The position numbers and the translations under genes were made by a program. This document shows positions 45,701 to 54,200 of a stretch of 64,000 bases of DNA, in pieces. Position 1 is the stretch's first letter, and each line of letters begins with the position of its first letter. The notes beneath the pieces were generated by a model. It had not been told where the DNA came from. It searched no databases and worked only from the letters and a program-made list of their open reading frames with translations. Source of the DNA: Jejuia sp043557195 (GTDB lineage Bacteria; Bacteroidota; Bacteroidia; Flavobacteriales; Flavobacteriaceae); the NCBI GenBank assembly GCA_043557195.1, contig CP121314.1, forward strand, positions 3,038,001-3,102,000. Direction: 5' to 3'.

Positions 45701-46037
45701 TTGGTTCTGGCATCACTAACTTTGGATCGTCAGTCATAATCCTGTGAAAAAATTCACTTTTCTCCAGATTTTTTGGTTTAATAGCTACTTTACCAGGGTT
45801 TTCAGGTAATTCAGCATAAGCGGTCTCCGCCGAATGTAGTTGCAGTCCACCTTTTATATTTCCAGCATCCGGACCATGGCATAGGTAGCATTTATCAGAT
45901 AATATAGGTTTTACATGCTGATTAAAATCAAGTTTTTTGGGAAGCTTCTCGTATTCTACATAGACTGTCTCAGGAAGGTCAGGACCTCCGCAAGCACAGA
46001 AAAGTAGCATTCCAATGAAAAGGAAATAAAATCTCAT
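42795..46037 (-). CDS. Planctomycete-type cytochrome, DUF1549/DUF1553 protein with inserted LamG domain
   Basis: Large exported lipoprotein (1080 residues; Cys at 14 or 16). Order: PSCyt1 heme motif C50-Y-L-C-H54 with MPEPSSHLTLT; DUF1549 (about 155-375), which holds a second C341-A-K-C-H345; an inserted LamG/concanavalin-like domain (about 440-670, LVANFNFDTGKL to NLLVFDKQLS); then DUF1553 (about 760-1030, RIGLAKWITHPDNPLTARVTVNRYWQNLFGRGIV, RRQETNTPLQALVLLNDPTF). It is first in a minus-strand operon with the DUF1501, NHL and DUF2231-cytochrome genes. The LamG insertion suggests sugar binding by a two-heme redox protein. Families are certain; function is unknown. Confidence 0.87.
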   Translation of the reverse strand: MRFYFLFIGMLLFCACGGPDLPETVYVEYEKLPKKLDFNQHVKPILSDKCYLCHGPDAGNIKGGLQLHSAETAYAELPENPGKVAIKPKNLEKSEFFHRIMTDDPKLVMPEPSSHLTLTNYEKAVLVKWIEDGAEYKDHWAFLKPEKHKIPKVKNNGQVANPIDNFVLEELELRDLKLSDKADKELLLRRASLDLTGLQPTLEEIEAFVNDTSPDAFEKQIDRLLASPQYGEQRTLDWMDLARYADTHGYSVDRFRDVSPWRDWVIEAFNKNMPYDEFILLQMAGDMLPNATREQKLATTFNRLHPQNLEGGIIDEEFRSEYVSDRANVVGQGFLGLTMECAKCHDHKYDPISQKNYYEMYSFFNNVDETGLIPWDLATPVPAMMLPTKEQEEVLAYLETLVDDTEATLEDIEQKESAKAEQWITKLGYQAISTNKNPNNLVANFNFDTGKLINVAGGNGKNKIRMRQQFADNEPAIFKQGKKGKGLSMDGDTWLDLDKIGIYQRNQPFSIGIDVFIPQDLENGVIFHKMNSPELHNFRGYHLKIKENKIEALLAHVYPDNAIVIESLNEIPKEKWVQLTMTYDGSSTANGVGIYMDGKKLKTKTKYDNLYKDIIFHGLRLYGKKSPRLEPGLRIGAVWRGKGIRGATVDNLLVFDKQLSDIEVLQVSNTKALEALKQKPLVDLTNDEKEKLTQYYLSANSKPYNAALQKLEKDRLVLVDSMNNVKQIMVMKEMPKPRQAYILDRGQYDAPTDSVFPNTPEEIFPFPENYEKNRIGLAKWITHPDNPLTARVTVNRYWQNLFGRGIVKTSEDFGNQGELPTHPKLLDWLAIKFMESGWDVKALHKLIMMSNTYQQSSIPSAELMEIDKENKLLARGPAKRLSGEMLRDNVLFASGLLSEKIGGKSVNPYQPPGLWRVTGETYKVGKGEELYRRSMYTIWKRAVPHPTISTFDVPSRDLCTTRRQETNTPLQALVLLNDPTFVEAARVLGKKMTEYDSVDDGISKTYKKLTGKSIKPAELDILADLQKSEFEKFKKNQAKAKGWISIGEHTIDPKDDIALVAANAVVASTIINSDAFITKR

Positions 46038-46070
46038 ACCTTATTTTAACTTAGTTGACTGCTATTGTTG

Positions 46071-46107
46071 CAAATATATTATATATGAATGTAATTTTCA
46101 TATATAA
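46071..46107 (-). promoter_or_regulatory. Putative promoter and palindrome upstream of the cytochrome/DUF1501 operon
   Basis: On the minus strand TATATTTG (46078 to 46071) matches the -7 consensus, 33 bp before the ATG at 46037. Directly upstream is an 11-bp inverted repeat, TTATATATGAA (46079-46089) and TTCATATATAA (46097-46107), spaced by 7 bp. It occupies the -15 to -40 region where a regulator would act. There is no good -33 box, so activation is possible. Confidence 0.45.
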
Positions 46108-46176
46108 ATATGTTTTAAATAGCAATTTTAACATTTTATAGGTAATTTAAATATTTACATTAAATTAATTATCAGT

Positions 46177-47685
46177 TTAAAACGTTTCGTAGATATGGGA
46201 AATATCAAGTGGGTCATTCATGTCTTTTTGAAGTTCAATTAAATCCTTAAATAGAGATTTTACTTTAGTTTTATATTCTGATTTTTCCGCTAAATCGTTC
46301 ATCTCTTCAGGGTCATTATTCATATCAAAAAGCAATACTTTTTCAATCTTAGGATAGATAATGAGTTTGAAACCGTCCTTTCTAATCATACGCTGTAAAT
46401 CAACATATCCATTATATATAGCATCGTAACTACTTTCTTTTTGCACTCCAGAAACTAAAGGTAGGACACTATTGAAAAATACGTAATCTGGTTTTTCAAT
46501 ATCTGCGATATCAAGACTAGTAGCCATAGCATCTTGCAGATAAATATCTTTTGAAATTTTATGACCTTGAGGAATGTCTGGGCCAACAATCATAAATGGT
46601 GGACGAATACTATGATCAAACTGAGATTGTTTCCCAATTAAACCATGTCGTCCGATAGCCAACCCATGATCTGATGTAAAAATAATATAAGTATTGTCCA
46701 TTTTACCAGTAGCTTCTAGTCTGTTTAATATTTCACCAATTTGTACATCTAAATGCGTAATTAACGCATAATACTCTTGAATGTGCTTTTTTGTGGCATA
46801 TTCTGTTCTAGGAAATGGTGCCAAAGCTTCATCTCTCAAATCTGGGCCACAACCCATATTGTCCTTAAATGGATATTCAGGTAGCCAACTTTTTGGAAGA
46901 CTAATATTTTCTATAGGGTATTTGTCCAAAAATTCTTGGGGGGCTTGCCTTGGGTCATGTGGGGCGTTAAACGATAAATACATAAAAAAAGGATTATCAC
47001 TTTTCTCAGCTTTCTCAATAAAACCAATAGCATCATCTTTTAAAACTTCGCTCCAGTGTTTACCACCTTCCCAAAAGCCTCCAAATTTTGTATTTGTTGG
47101 AGACCATGTGGTGTCATTCTCACTAAGTGGTCTATTATAACCAATAGGCATAAGACTGGCAGGATTAGTATCCGTGTTTTCAATTGCTTTGAATTTAGCC
47201 ACCATTTCTTCATGTTCCCAAGTATCACCTGGCATGCCAGGTCTTGTATGTACTACATTTTGAAACACACTATCAGCTTTTGCATCTACGTGCCATTTTC
47301 CTGTCATATAAGTGGCGTAACCAGCGTGTTCCATCAATTTCCCCCATGTTTTATCGAGTTCTTTGTTTTTAATCCAATTTTGTCTAAACTCATTTACATC
47401 CCAAACAGGGCGTCCAGAAATAATCATCGCTCTAGACGCCGCACAAATAGCACCATTCCATGCCCCCATATTGTAGGCATGGGTAAAAGTAGTGCCGCTA
47501 TTCACTAGTTTGTCCATATTTGGTGTGATAATCTCATTATTTCCAAGTGCATTTATAGCTGTATGGGTCATATCATCAACAAAAATGAACACAACGTTAG
47601 GTTTAGATTTATCCTCCGTTTTTTCTACACAACAAAATAATGTTGCAAAGACTAAGAATAATAATGAGGTTTTGACTTTTAGCAT
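46177..47685 (-). CDS. Type I sulfatase with CAASR signature, lipoprotein
   Basis: Exported S1 sulfatase of 502 residues with signal LVFATLFCC. The metal site is F-V-D-D-M (Asp37, Asp38). The modification motif reads C81-A-A-S-R, with Ala in place of the usual Pro; the C-x-A-x-R form is known and can be matured. Downstream are GKWHVDAKAD, APHDPRQAP and TSDHGLAIGRHGLIGKQ. It precedes the cytochrome/DUF1501 operon on the same strand (139 bp gap) and is divergent from the alpha/beta-hydrolase gene. It probably desulfates the same galactan as the other sulfatases. The S1 subfamily is not assigned. Confidence 0.9.
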   Translation of the reverse strand: MLKVKTSLLFLVFATLFCCVEKTEDKSKPNVVFIFVDDMTHTAINALGNNEIITPNMDKLVNSGTTFTHAYNMGAWNGAICAASRAMIISGRPVWDVNEFRQNWIKNKELDKTWGKLMEHAGYATYMTGKWHVDAKADSVFQNVVHTRPGMPGDTWEHEEMVAKFKAIENTDTNPASLMPIGYNRPLSENDTTWSPTNTKFGGFWEGGKHWSEVLKDDAIGFIEKAEKSDNPFFMYLSFNAPHDPRQAPQEFLDKYPIENISLPKSWLPEYPFKDNMGCGPDLRDEALAPFPRTEYATKKHIQEYYALITHLDVQIGEILNRLEATGKMDNTYIIFTSDHGLAIGRHGLIGKQSQFDHSIRPPFMIVGPDIPQGHKISKDIYLQDAMATSLDIADIEKPDYVFFNSVLPLVSGVQKESSYDAIYNGYVDLQRMIRKDGFKLIIYPKIEKVLLFDMNNDPEEMNDLAEKSEYKTKVKSLFKDLIELQKDMNDPLDISHIYETF

Positions 47686-47792
47686 GGTAATTGTATTAAG
47701 ATTTTAAAGATATATTTAAGTTATAAATAAAATCATCATAAATGGTTCATTAAGCATAACAAATGTTTGTGATTAAATTTATAGTTTTTTAA

Positions 47793-47823
47793 TTTGAAAA
47801 TGTATCTTAGACTTTTAATTTTG
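47793..47823 (+). promoter_or_regulatory. Promoter of the alpha/beta-hydrolase gene
   Basis: A -33 TTTG at 47793-47796, a 19-bp spacer and a -7 TAATTTTG at 47816-47823 together give a full match to the Bacteroidota TTTG-N19-TAnnTTTG promoter. It predicts a short leader before the ATG at 47849. Confidence 0.75.
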
Positions 47824-47848
47824 AAGATATGACTAGGATTTACCGATT

Positions 47849-48757
47849 ATGAAGTTTTGTGTTTTTATTTTTTTGTTCTCTGCGGTCCAAGTAAGTTTTG
47901 GACAGAGTAATGTTATACTGTTGTGGGAAGATAAAATACCAAATAGTCAGCCATCTGATGAAAAAGAAGAAAGGGAAGTAGATGGTATTTTGAAGTTACG
48001 AAAAGTACAAACACCTACTTTAGAAGTGTTTTTGCCTTCAGAAAGAAATGCCACAGGTAAGGCAGTTGTAATTTGCCCTGGCGGTGGTTATGGTATGTTA
48101 TCTTATGATTGGGAAGGTACAGATATAGCAAAGTGGTTTAATACGCAAGGGGTTGCTGCTTTTGTTCTAAAATATAGATTGCCACAATCTAAATCTATAA
48201 TTATTCAACACGAAGCGCCTTTACAGGATGCGCAAAGAGCTATGAGATTAGTAAGGTTTCATGCAGAAAAATGGGGAGTTGATAAGACCAAAATTGGTGT
48301 AATTGGATTTTCGGCAGGAGGGCACTTAGCCTCAACTTTGGGCACTCAATATGATAAAACCACGGTAAAAGCTACAGATGAAATTGATAAAATAAGTGCA
48401 AGACCAAATTTTATGGCTTTGATATATCCTGTTATTTCTATGAAATATCCAGTAACTCATAAAGGTTCTCGAAATAACCTTCTTGGGAACAATCCTAGTG
48501 AAATACTTGTTAACGAATATTCTAACGAGTTGCAGGTAAATACTAATACTCCTCAAACATTTATTGTACATTCGACCGATGATAAGGCTGTGCCTGTTGA
48601 AAATAGTTTGAATTTTTACAAAGCATTAAAGGATGTTGGTGTAAAAGCGGAAATGCATATTTATCCTGAAGGAGGTCATGGTTATTCCTTGGCAATCAAT
48701 AGAGGTTATTTACAGTCATGGACAAACAGACTAGCAGATTGGCTCAGCACTATTTGA
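47849..48757 (+). CDS. Exported alpha/beta-hydrolase (acetyl-xylan-esterase-like)
   Basis: Secreted or periplasmic esterase of 302 residues with a signal peptide ending V-S-F-G-Q. The oxyanion region is VVICPGGGYGMLSYDWEG, the nucleophile elbow G-F-S-A-G-G-H (Ser155), the acid residue in S-T-D-D-K-A-V-P (about 243) and the His in P-E-G-G-H-G-Y (about 276), so the triad is complete. This is the BD-FAE/acetyl esterase pattern seen in many polysaccharide loci, removing acetyl or other acyl groups. It has its own promoter. A gene for a repeat-rich protein follows 27 bp later. Confidence 0.85.
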   Translation: MKFCVFIFLFSAVQVSFGQSNVILLWEDKIPNSQPSDEKEEREVDGILKLRKVQTPTLEVFLPSERNATGKAVVICPGGGYGMLSYDWEGTDIAKWFNTQGVAAFVLKYRLPQSKSIIIQHEAPLQDAQRAMRLVRFHAEKWGVDKTKIGVIGFSAGGHLASTLGTQYDKTTVKATDEIDKISARPNFMALIYPVISMKYPVTHKGSRNNLLGNNPSEILVNEYSNELQVNTNTPQTFIVHSTDDKAVPVENSLNFYKALKDVGVKAEMHIYPEGGHGYSLAINRGYLQSWTNRLADWLSTI

Positions 48758-48784
48758 TATTAAAAATCCCCAAATTTTTAAAAA

Positions 48785-51202
48785 GTGAAATATTATCTAC
48801 TATTTATTCTTCTTACCATTTTTAATTTTTCGTTTGCTCAAGACGAAGAAATAAAAACAAAATTCATTGAAAACGGCAGTATTCATAAAACTACTGATAT
48901 GAATTCTCAAGTGGTTGCACAATTCAAAAGAAATCAAAAGTGTATAGTTTTAGAATATTCTGGTCAAAATACCTATAAGATTAAATATGATGAAATTTTA
49001 GGTTTTGTGGGAGATGAGTTTCTTGAAATCACCGAATCAATGATGGATTTGTTTTACGATTATGAAGAGCGTGAAATGGAAAAACTAATTGCTGAAGAAG
49101 CCAGTAGGAAGAAAAAAATCCAAGATATTATTGAGGAAAAAGAAAAGCGCAAACGTGATTCTATAGCTAAAATTGAAGAAGTTAAACGGCAGAAAGCTTT
49201 AGCAATACAAAGAGCAAAAGAACTTAGAGAAAAACAGATAAGAGATTCTATTGCAAAAATAGAAGAAGAGAAAAGATTAAGAGAGCTAGAGCGTAAACGC
49301 TTAGAAGAGTTAGCAGCTAAACGCAGACAAGATTCTATTGCGAAAGTTCGTGAAGCAGAGGCTAGGGAACTAGCACGTCAACAGGAGTTAGAGCGTAAAC
49401 GCTTAGAAGAGTTAGCAGCCAAACGTAGACAAGATTCTATTGCGAAAGTTCGTGAAGCAGAGGCTAGGGAACTAGCACGTCAACAAGAGTTAGAGCGCAA
49501 ACGCTTGGAAGCATTAGCAGCTAAACGCAGACAAGATTCTATTGCGAAAGTTCGTGAAGCTGAGGCTAGGGAATTAGCACGTCAACAAGAATTAGAGCGC
49601 AAACGATTAGAAGCATTAGCAGCCAAACGCAGACAAGATTCTATTGCGAAAGTTCGTGAAGCTGAGGCTAAGGAACTAGCACGCCAACAAGAGTTAGAAC
49701 GCAAACGATTAGAAGAATTAGCAGCGAAACGCAAGCAGGATTCTATTGCAAAAGTTCGTGAAGCAGAGGCTAAGGAACTAGCACGCCAACAAGAATTAGA
49801 GCGTAAACGTTTGGAGGAGTTAGCGGCGAAACGCAGGCAAGATTCCATTGCAAAAGTTCGTGAAGCTGAGGCTAAGGAACTAGCACGCCAACAAGAGTTA
49901 GAACGCAAACGATTAGAAGAATTAGCAGCGAAACGCAAGCAGGATTCTATTGCAAAAGTTCGTGAAGCAGAGGCTAAGAAACTAGCACGCCAACAAGAAT
50001 TAGAGCGTAAACGTTTGGAGGAGTTAGCGGCGAAACGCAGGCAAGATTCCATTGCAAAAGTTCGTGAAACTGAGGCTAGAGAACTAGCACGTCAACAGGA
50101 GTTAGAGCGTAAACGTTTGGAGGAGTTAGCAGTGAAACGCAGGCAAGATTCCATTGTAAAAGTTCGTGCAACAGAGGCTAAGGAACTAGCACGTCAACAA
50201 GAATTAGAGCGTAAACGTTTGGAGGAGTTAGCAGCGAAACGTAAGCAAGATTCCATTGCAAAAGTTCGTGAAGCAGAGGCCAAGGAACTAGCACACCAAC
50301 AGGAATTAGAGCGTAAACGTTTGGAGGAGTTAGCTGCTAAACGCAAGCAGGATTCTATTGAGAAAGTTCGTGAAGCGGAGGCTCAGGAACTAACACGCCA
50401 ACAAGAATTAGAGCGTAAGAGATTAGAAGAGTTAGTAGAGAAACGTAGACAGGATTCTATAAATCAATTGAAAGCCGAAGCTGCACGTGAATTAGCTCTA
50501 CAAAAAGCTCTAGAAAAACAAAAACAAGAGGCTCTAATTGCCAAAAGAAAGCTTGACTCAATCGCAAAAGTCAAGGAACAAGAACAACAAAGACTTGCCC
50601 GTGAATTGGCGCAAGCTAGGAAACAAGTTGAGGAACTAAAGGCTAAACGAAGAAATGATTCAATTGCTAGAATAAAAGCTGAAAAAGAGCGTCTATTAAA
50701 TTCAGAGTCTAATTCTATTGCAATAGCATCAGAAAAACAGGAACTAGAGCAAAAAGAGATAAGTTTAAGGGAGAGACTTAAATTTAGGGATAGCTGTCAT
50801 TATCAAATTAATGAATATGATAGGTTCTATAATATTACTACCATAAGAACAGATGCATATGATATTGCTGAAAACCTAACCCTAGAACTCTATAAACAAG
50901 GAACAAAAACAAATGTGTTTTTTAACTTATCTAAAAATTTGGGTTGTGCCAGTTATTTGCCCAATCAACGTTCTAGTGTTAGAGTCACTTTGGAAAATGG
51001 TAAGGTGGTTTCATTCTATCATTCTTGGGATATTGAATGTGGAGACTTTCTGTTTAAAGCAAATCTAAATGCTTCTAAAATATTAAGTTTGAAAAGCGCT
51101 CCTATACAATCAATTTCACTTAAAGGAACCGAAGGTACTTGGGAAATTTTGAATATTACTTATAAAGAGTTTTTTATGGATAAGTTAAAGTGTATAGAAT
51201 AA
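48785..51202 (+). CDS. Exported coiled-coil protein with 11 tandem 34-residue repeats
   Basis: Protein of 805 residues. The GTG at 48785 is the start because it opens the signal peptide (KYYLLFILLTIFNFSFAQ) and no ATG is available. Residues 20-85 look like an SH3-type domain (FIENGSIHKTTDMNSQVVAQFKRNQKCIVLE). About 90-650 is a continuous charged helix containing 11 near-identical units (from residue 168) with D-S-I-A-K-V-R and L-E-R-K-R-L-E, then decayed copies. The C-terminal 140 residues form a separate beta-rich domain with several Cys. It probably spans the periplasm or forms a stalk. Function is unknown; it may be unrelated to the sugar loci. It ends at a strong terminator. Confidence 0.8.
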   Translation: MKYYLLFILLTIFNFSFAQDEEIKTKFIENGSIHKTTDMNSQVVAQFKRNQKCIVLEYSGQNTYKIKYDEILGFVGDEFLEITESMMDLFYDYEEREMEKLIAEEASRKKKIQDIIEEKEKRKRDSIAKIEEVKRQKALAIQRAKELREKQIRDSIAKIEEEKRLRELERKRLEELAAKRRQDSIAKVREAEARELARQQELERKRLEELAAKRRQDSIAKVREAEARELARQQELERKRLEALAAKRRQDSIAKVREAEARELARQQELERKRLEALAAKRRQDSIAKVREAEAKELARQQELERKRLEELAAKRKQDSIAKVREAEAKELARQQELERKRLEELAAKRRQDSIAKVREAEAKELARQQELERKRLEELAAKRKQDSIAKVREAEAKKLARQQELERKRLEELAAKRRQDSIAKVRETEARELARQQELERKRLEELAVKRRQDSIVKVRATEAKELARQQELERKRLEELAAKRKQDSIAKVREAEAKELAHQQELERKRLEELAAKRKQDSIEKVREAEAQELTRQQELERKRLEELVEKRRQDSINQLKAEAARELALQKALEKQKQEALIAKRKLDSIAKVKEQEQQRLARELAQARKQVEELKAKRRNDSIARIKAEKERLLNSESNSIAIASEKQELEQKEISLRERLKFRDSCHYQINEYDRFYNITTIRTDAYDIAENLTLELYKQGTKTNVFFNLSKNLGCASYLPNQRSSVRVTLENGKVVSFYHSWDIECGDFLFKANLNASKILSLKSAPIQSISLKGTEGTWEILNITYKEFFMDKLKCIE
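49286..50407 (+). repeat. 11 tandem 102-bp coding repeats, including a recent 204-bp duplication
   Basis: Eleven in-phase copies of 102 bp (34 codons) run from 49286 to 50407; a divergent twelfth starts at 50408. Copies 5-6 (49694-49897) and 7-8 (49898-50101) agree almost base for base over the first 180 bp or so, with a single difference in copy 7, showing a recent two-unit duplication. Low third-position variation among copies points to continuing recombination. Confidence 0.92.
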
Positions 51203-51223
51203 TAATCACTTTTAAATACTAAC

Positions 51224-51260
51224 AAAAAACCTCAACTTCAAATGGAAGTTGAGGTTTTTT
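51224..51260. terminator. Bidirectional terminator between the repeat protein and BNR genes
   Basis: A perfect 16-bp stem: AAAAAACCTCAACTTC at 51224-51239, 5-nt loop, GAAGTTGAGGTTTTTT at 51245-51260. It serves both convergent genes. Confidence 0.92.
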
Positions 51261-51284
51261 AATTTATAAATGAACAGGCTTGAT

Positions 51285-54200
51285 TTAATCTAAAATTGGT
51301 GGTACTCCAGCTCTCAATAATTTATTTTCAATTTCAGGAACATCTACATCAATAAACTTTGTAAGTCTTGGCTTAATTCTATTAAAAAGCATTTTTGCCA
51401 TATCAAAGCTTTTCATATGTGTTTTTGTTGGGCCGTAAGTTGTATTAAAACCACGACTTGCAACAGATAGTCTTGAAGCAATAGATTGCACATCTTTTTC
51501 TACAATTTCTTTCTTAGAAGAATTTCCAGAAATCAATTGCTTTAAAGCAAACATCTCTTTTTTCAATGCACTTATCTCATTTTCTAAAGTTCCTGGATTA
51601 GAGTTTGCATAAATTGATGCTTTATCATATGCTTCAAGTTTTTTTGAAGTATTATTAAATTTATTTAAAATAGATTCAAATCCAGATTTAAATGATTTAA
51701 AATCTTTAACATAAGTTTCAATATCATTTGCAACAGGGTTATCTAATACATTTTCTCTAATTCTTGCCACTTCAAAAGTTTGTGAGTCACCTAATGCTTC
51801 AATAGAGCCATTTATTTTTGAAAACATAGATACTGAATACGTGCCTTCATCTGCAAATAAGTTATAATAGTAGTTAGAAGGTTCTTCTTCAATTTTACTC
51901 GCCTTTAGCGTGGTTCTATTAGGGACTTTTAAATTCCATGCAATTCTATTGAAACCTTTTTTATAAGGTGCTTTTATTCTTGTTATAAAATTATCATTAC
52001 TGTCCTTTATTACTAAAATGATAGAAGCTCCTTCTTCATTTTTTTCTTCATCTAGCGCATCCCAACCAGGAAAAGGAATGTTTTTACCTTCTTTCTTTAG
52101 TTGTTTTTCAGATTTCTGACGTTTCGATTTTATACTTTTAAAATTATCTGGAAGGTAGTAAGTGAATATAGCGCCATAATCAGGGTTTTTAGCTGTGAAA
52201 TAAGAAGCGCCTTGACTGGATGTGCCACCGCTAATTGGTTTGTATTGTAATGCCTTTCTTGGTTTAAACAAATTAGGCTTGGTAAACCCATCTGGATTCA
52301 TAGTTCTTAAAGGACTATAATCATCTAAAATATAAAAACCACGACCAAAAGATGCGGCAACCAAGTCATTTTCACGTTTTTGTATAGCTAAGTCTCTAAA
52401 TGAAATTGTCGGCAATCCTTCTGAGAATTTAGTCCATTTTTCGCCTTGGTTAAGTGTTACATAAATACCATACTCAGTAGCTAGAAACATCAAGTTTGGG
52501 TTTACATGATCTTGTACAATGCGCCATAATAAATTGTTTTCTGGAATACCATTTGTAATTGGTTTCCAGGATTTTCCGCCATTACTACTTTTTAATAAAT
52601 AGGGTTTGTAATCACCAAATTTATGATTGTCTAAAACAACATAAACTGTATTGGCATCATGTAAATCGGCTTTAATATCATTAACAAATGCAGTGGAAGG
52701 AACATTTGGTAAACTACTCACTAGCATTTTTGTCCATGAATCTCCACCATTTTTTGTGTATTGAATAATACCATCATCAGTTCCAGCATACAAAACGTTT
52801 TCGTCTAAAGGCGATTCTGCAAGCGAAGTAATCGTGTTATAGGTAGACATGGCGTAAACGTCCCAAGCGGCATCCCAACTTTGTTGTTTGCCCATAATTG
52901 GTAATGTTAAACGTTCTTCATTCTTAGTTAAATCTTTAGAAATTGGTGTCCAGCTATCGCCTCTATCATCTGATTTCCAAACGCGTTGCGTACCAAAATA
53001 TAGGCGCTTTGGGTCATGATTACTTACCAAAATGGGTGAGTCCCAATTGTTACGCTCATATGGTTCATCAATACCTTCTTGTGGTCTAATAAAAGTTGTT
53101 TCACCAGTAGTTCTATCAATTCGATTCAAATAGCCTTGTTGAGATTGGGCATACATTATATTCGGGTTGCCTGGTTCTGTTGCTGGTTGGTGGCCATCAC
53201 CGCCTAAAACAACAAACCAATCGGCGTTGGTAATCCCATTTGTTCTAAAAGTTCTTGAAGGTCCACCTTGTGTGTTGTTGTCTTGAGTGCCACCATAAAC
53301 ATTATAGAAGGGTTCTGCATCATCAACAGCCACTTTGTAAAACTGTGTAAGCGGTAAATTATTAACATATCTCCAGGTTTTGGAACCGTCAAACGATTCG
53401 TAAATACCACCATCAGTTCCAATCAGCATATAATTTGGATCATCAGGCTTAAAGGTTAACGAATGATTGTCAGAATGTTTATCCTTTTCATTCATGGTAT
53501 AAAACGTTTTACCACCATCTTCTGAAACTTGTGTGCGAACATCCATTAAATAAATTTTATCAAACACATGAGGAGAAGCAATTAGCTCTTGATAATAATG
53601 TGGACCAGTAGCACCCGAAACGGTGTTAGACATTTTTTCCCAACTTCCACCTTGATTATCCGATCTGTAAATTCCACCTTTACGTCTCTCTAACTCAATA
53701 GCAGCATAAATTACATCTGGGTTAATAGGAGAGATAGCTAAACCTATTTTCCCCATATCACCTTTAGGTAATCCTGTTTTTAGTTTATCCCATGTTTCTC
53801 CACTATCAGTACTTTTATATATTGCAGTTCCAGGACCTCCACCCATATATGCTGCGACATTTCTATGTCGTTGCCAGGTAGCTGCATAAAGCACTTTTTC
53901 GTCCCTCGGATCAATAACAATATCCGTTACGCCTGTCCATTCATTATCACTTAAAACAAGATTCCAAGTATCTCCTCCATCAATGGTTTTATATAATCCA
54001 CGCTCTCCACCAGAACTCCATAATGGTCCTTGGGCGGCTACCCAAATCTCATTAGAGTTTTTCGGATTAACTACAATTTTTGAAATATGTTCAGACTTTT
54101 TCAAGCCTTTATCATTCCATGTTTTTCCTCCATCATAACTTACATAAATACCATGGCCAATACCTATATGTCGTCCACCTACATTTTCACCAGTACCCAA

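Noticed and set aside
47056..47508. 150-codon plus-strand frame in the CAASR sulfatase
   Set aside because: Antisense shadow of conserved sulfatase sequence; composition is not protein-like (Cys/His/Phe-rich).
49582..50052. Long open frame on the minus strand inside the repeat array
   Set aside because: It is the mirror of the 102-bp coding repeats: a stop-free antisense frame is simply copied with each unit. It has no signal, start context or family likeness.
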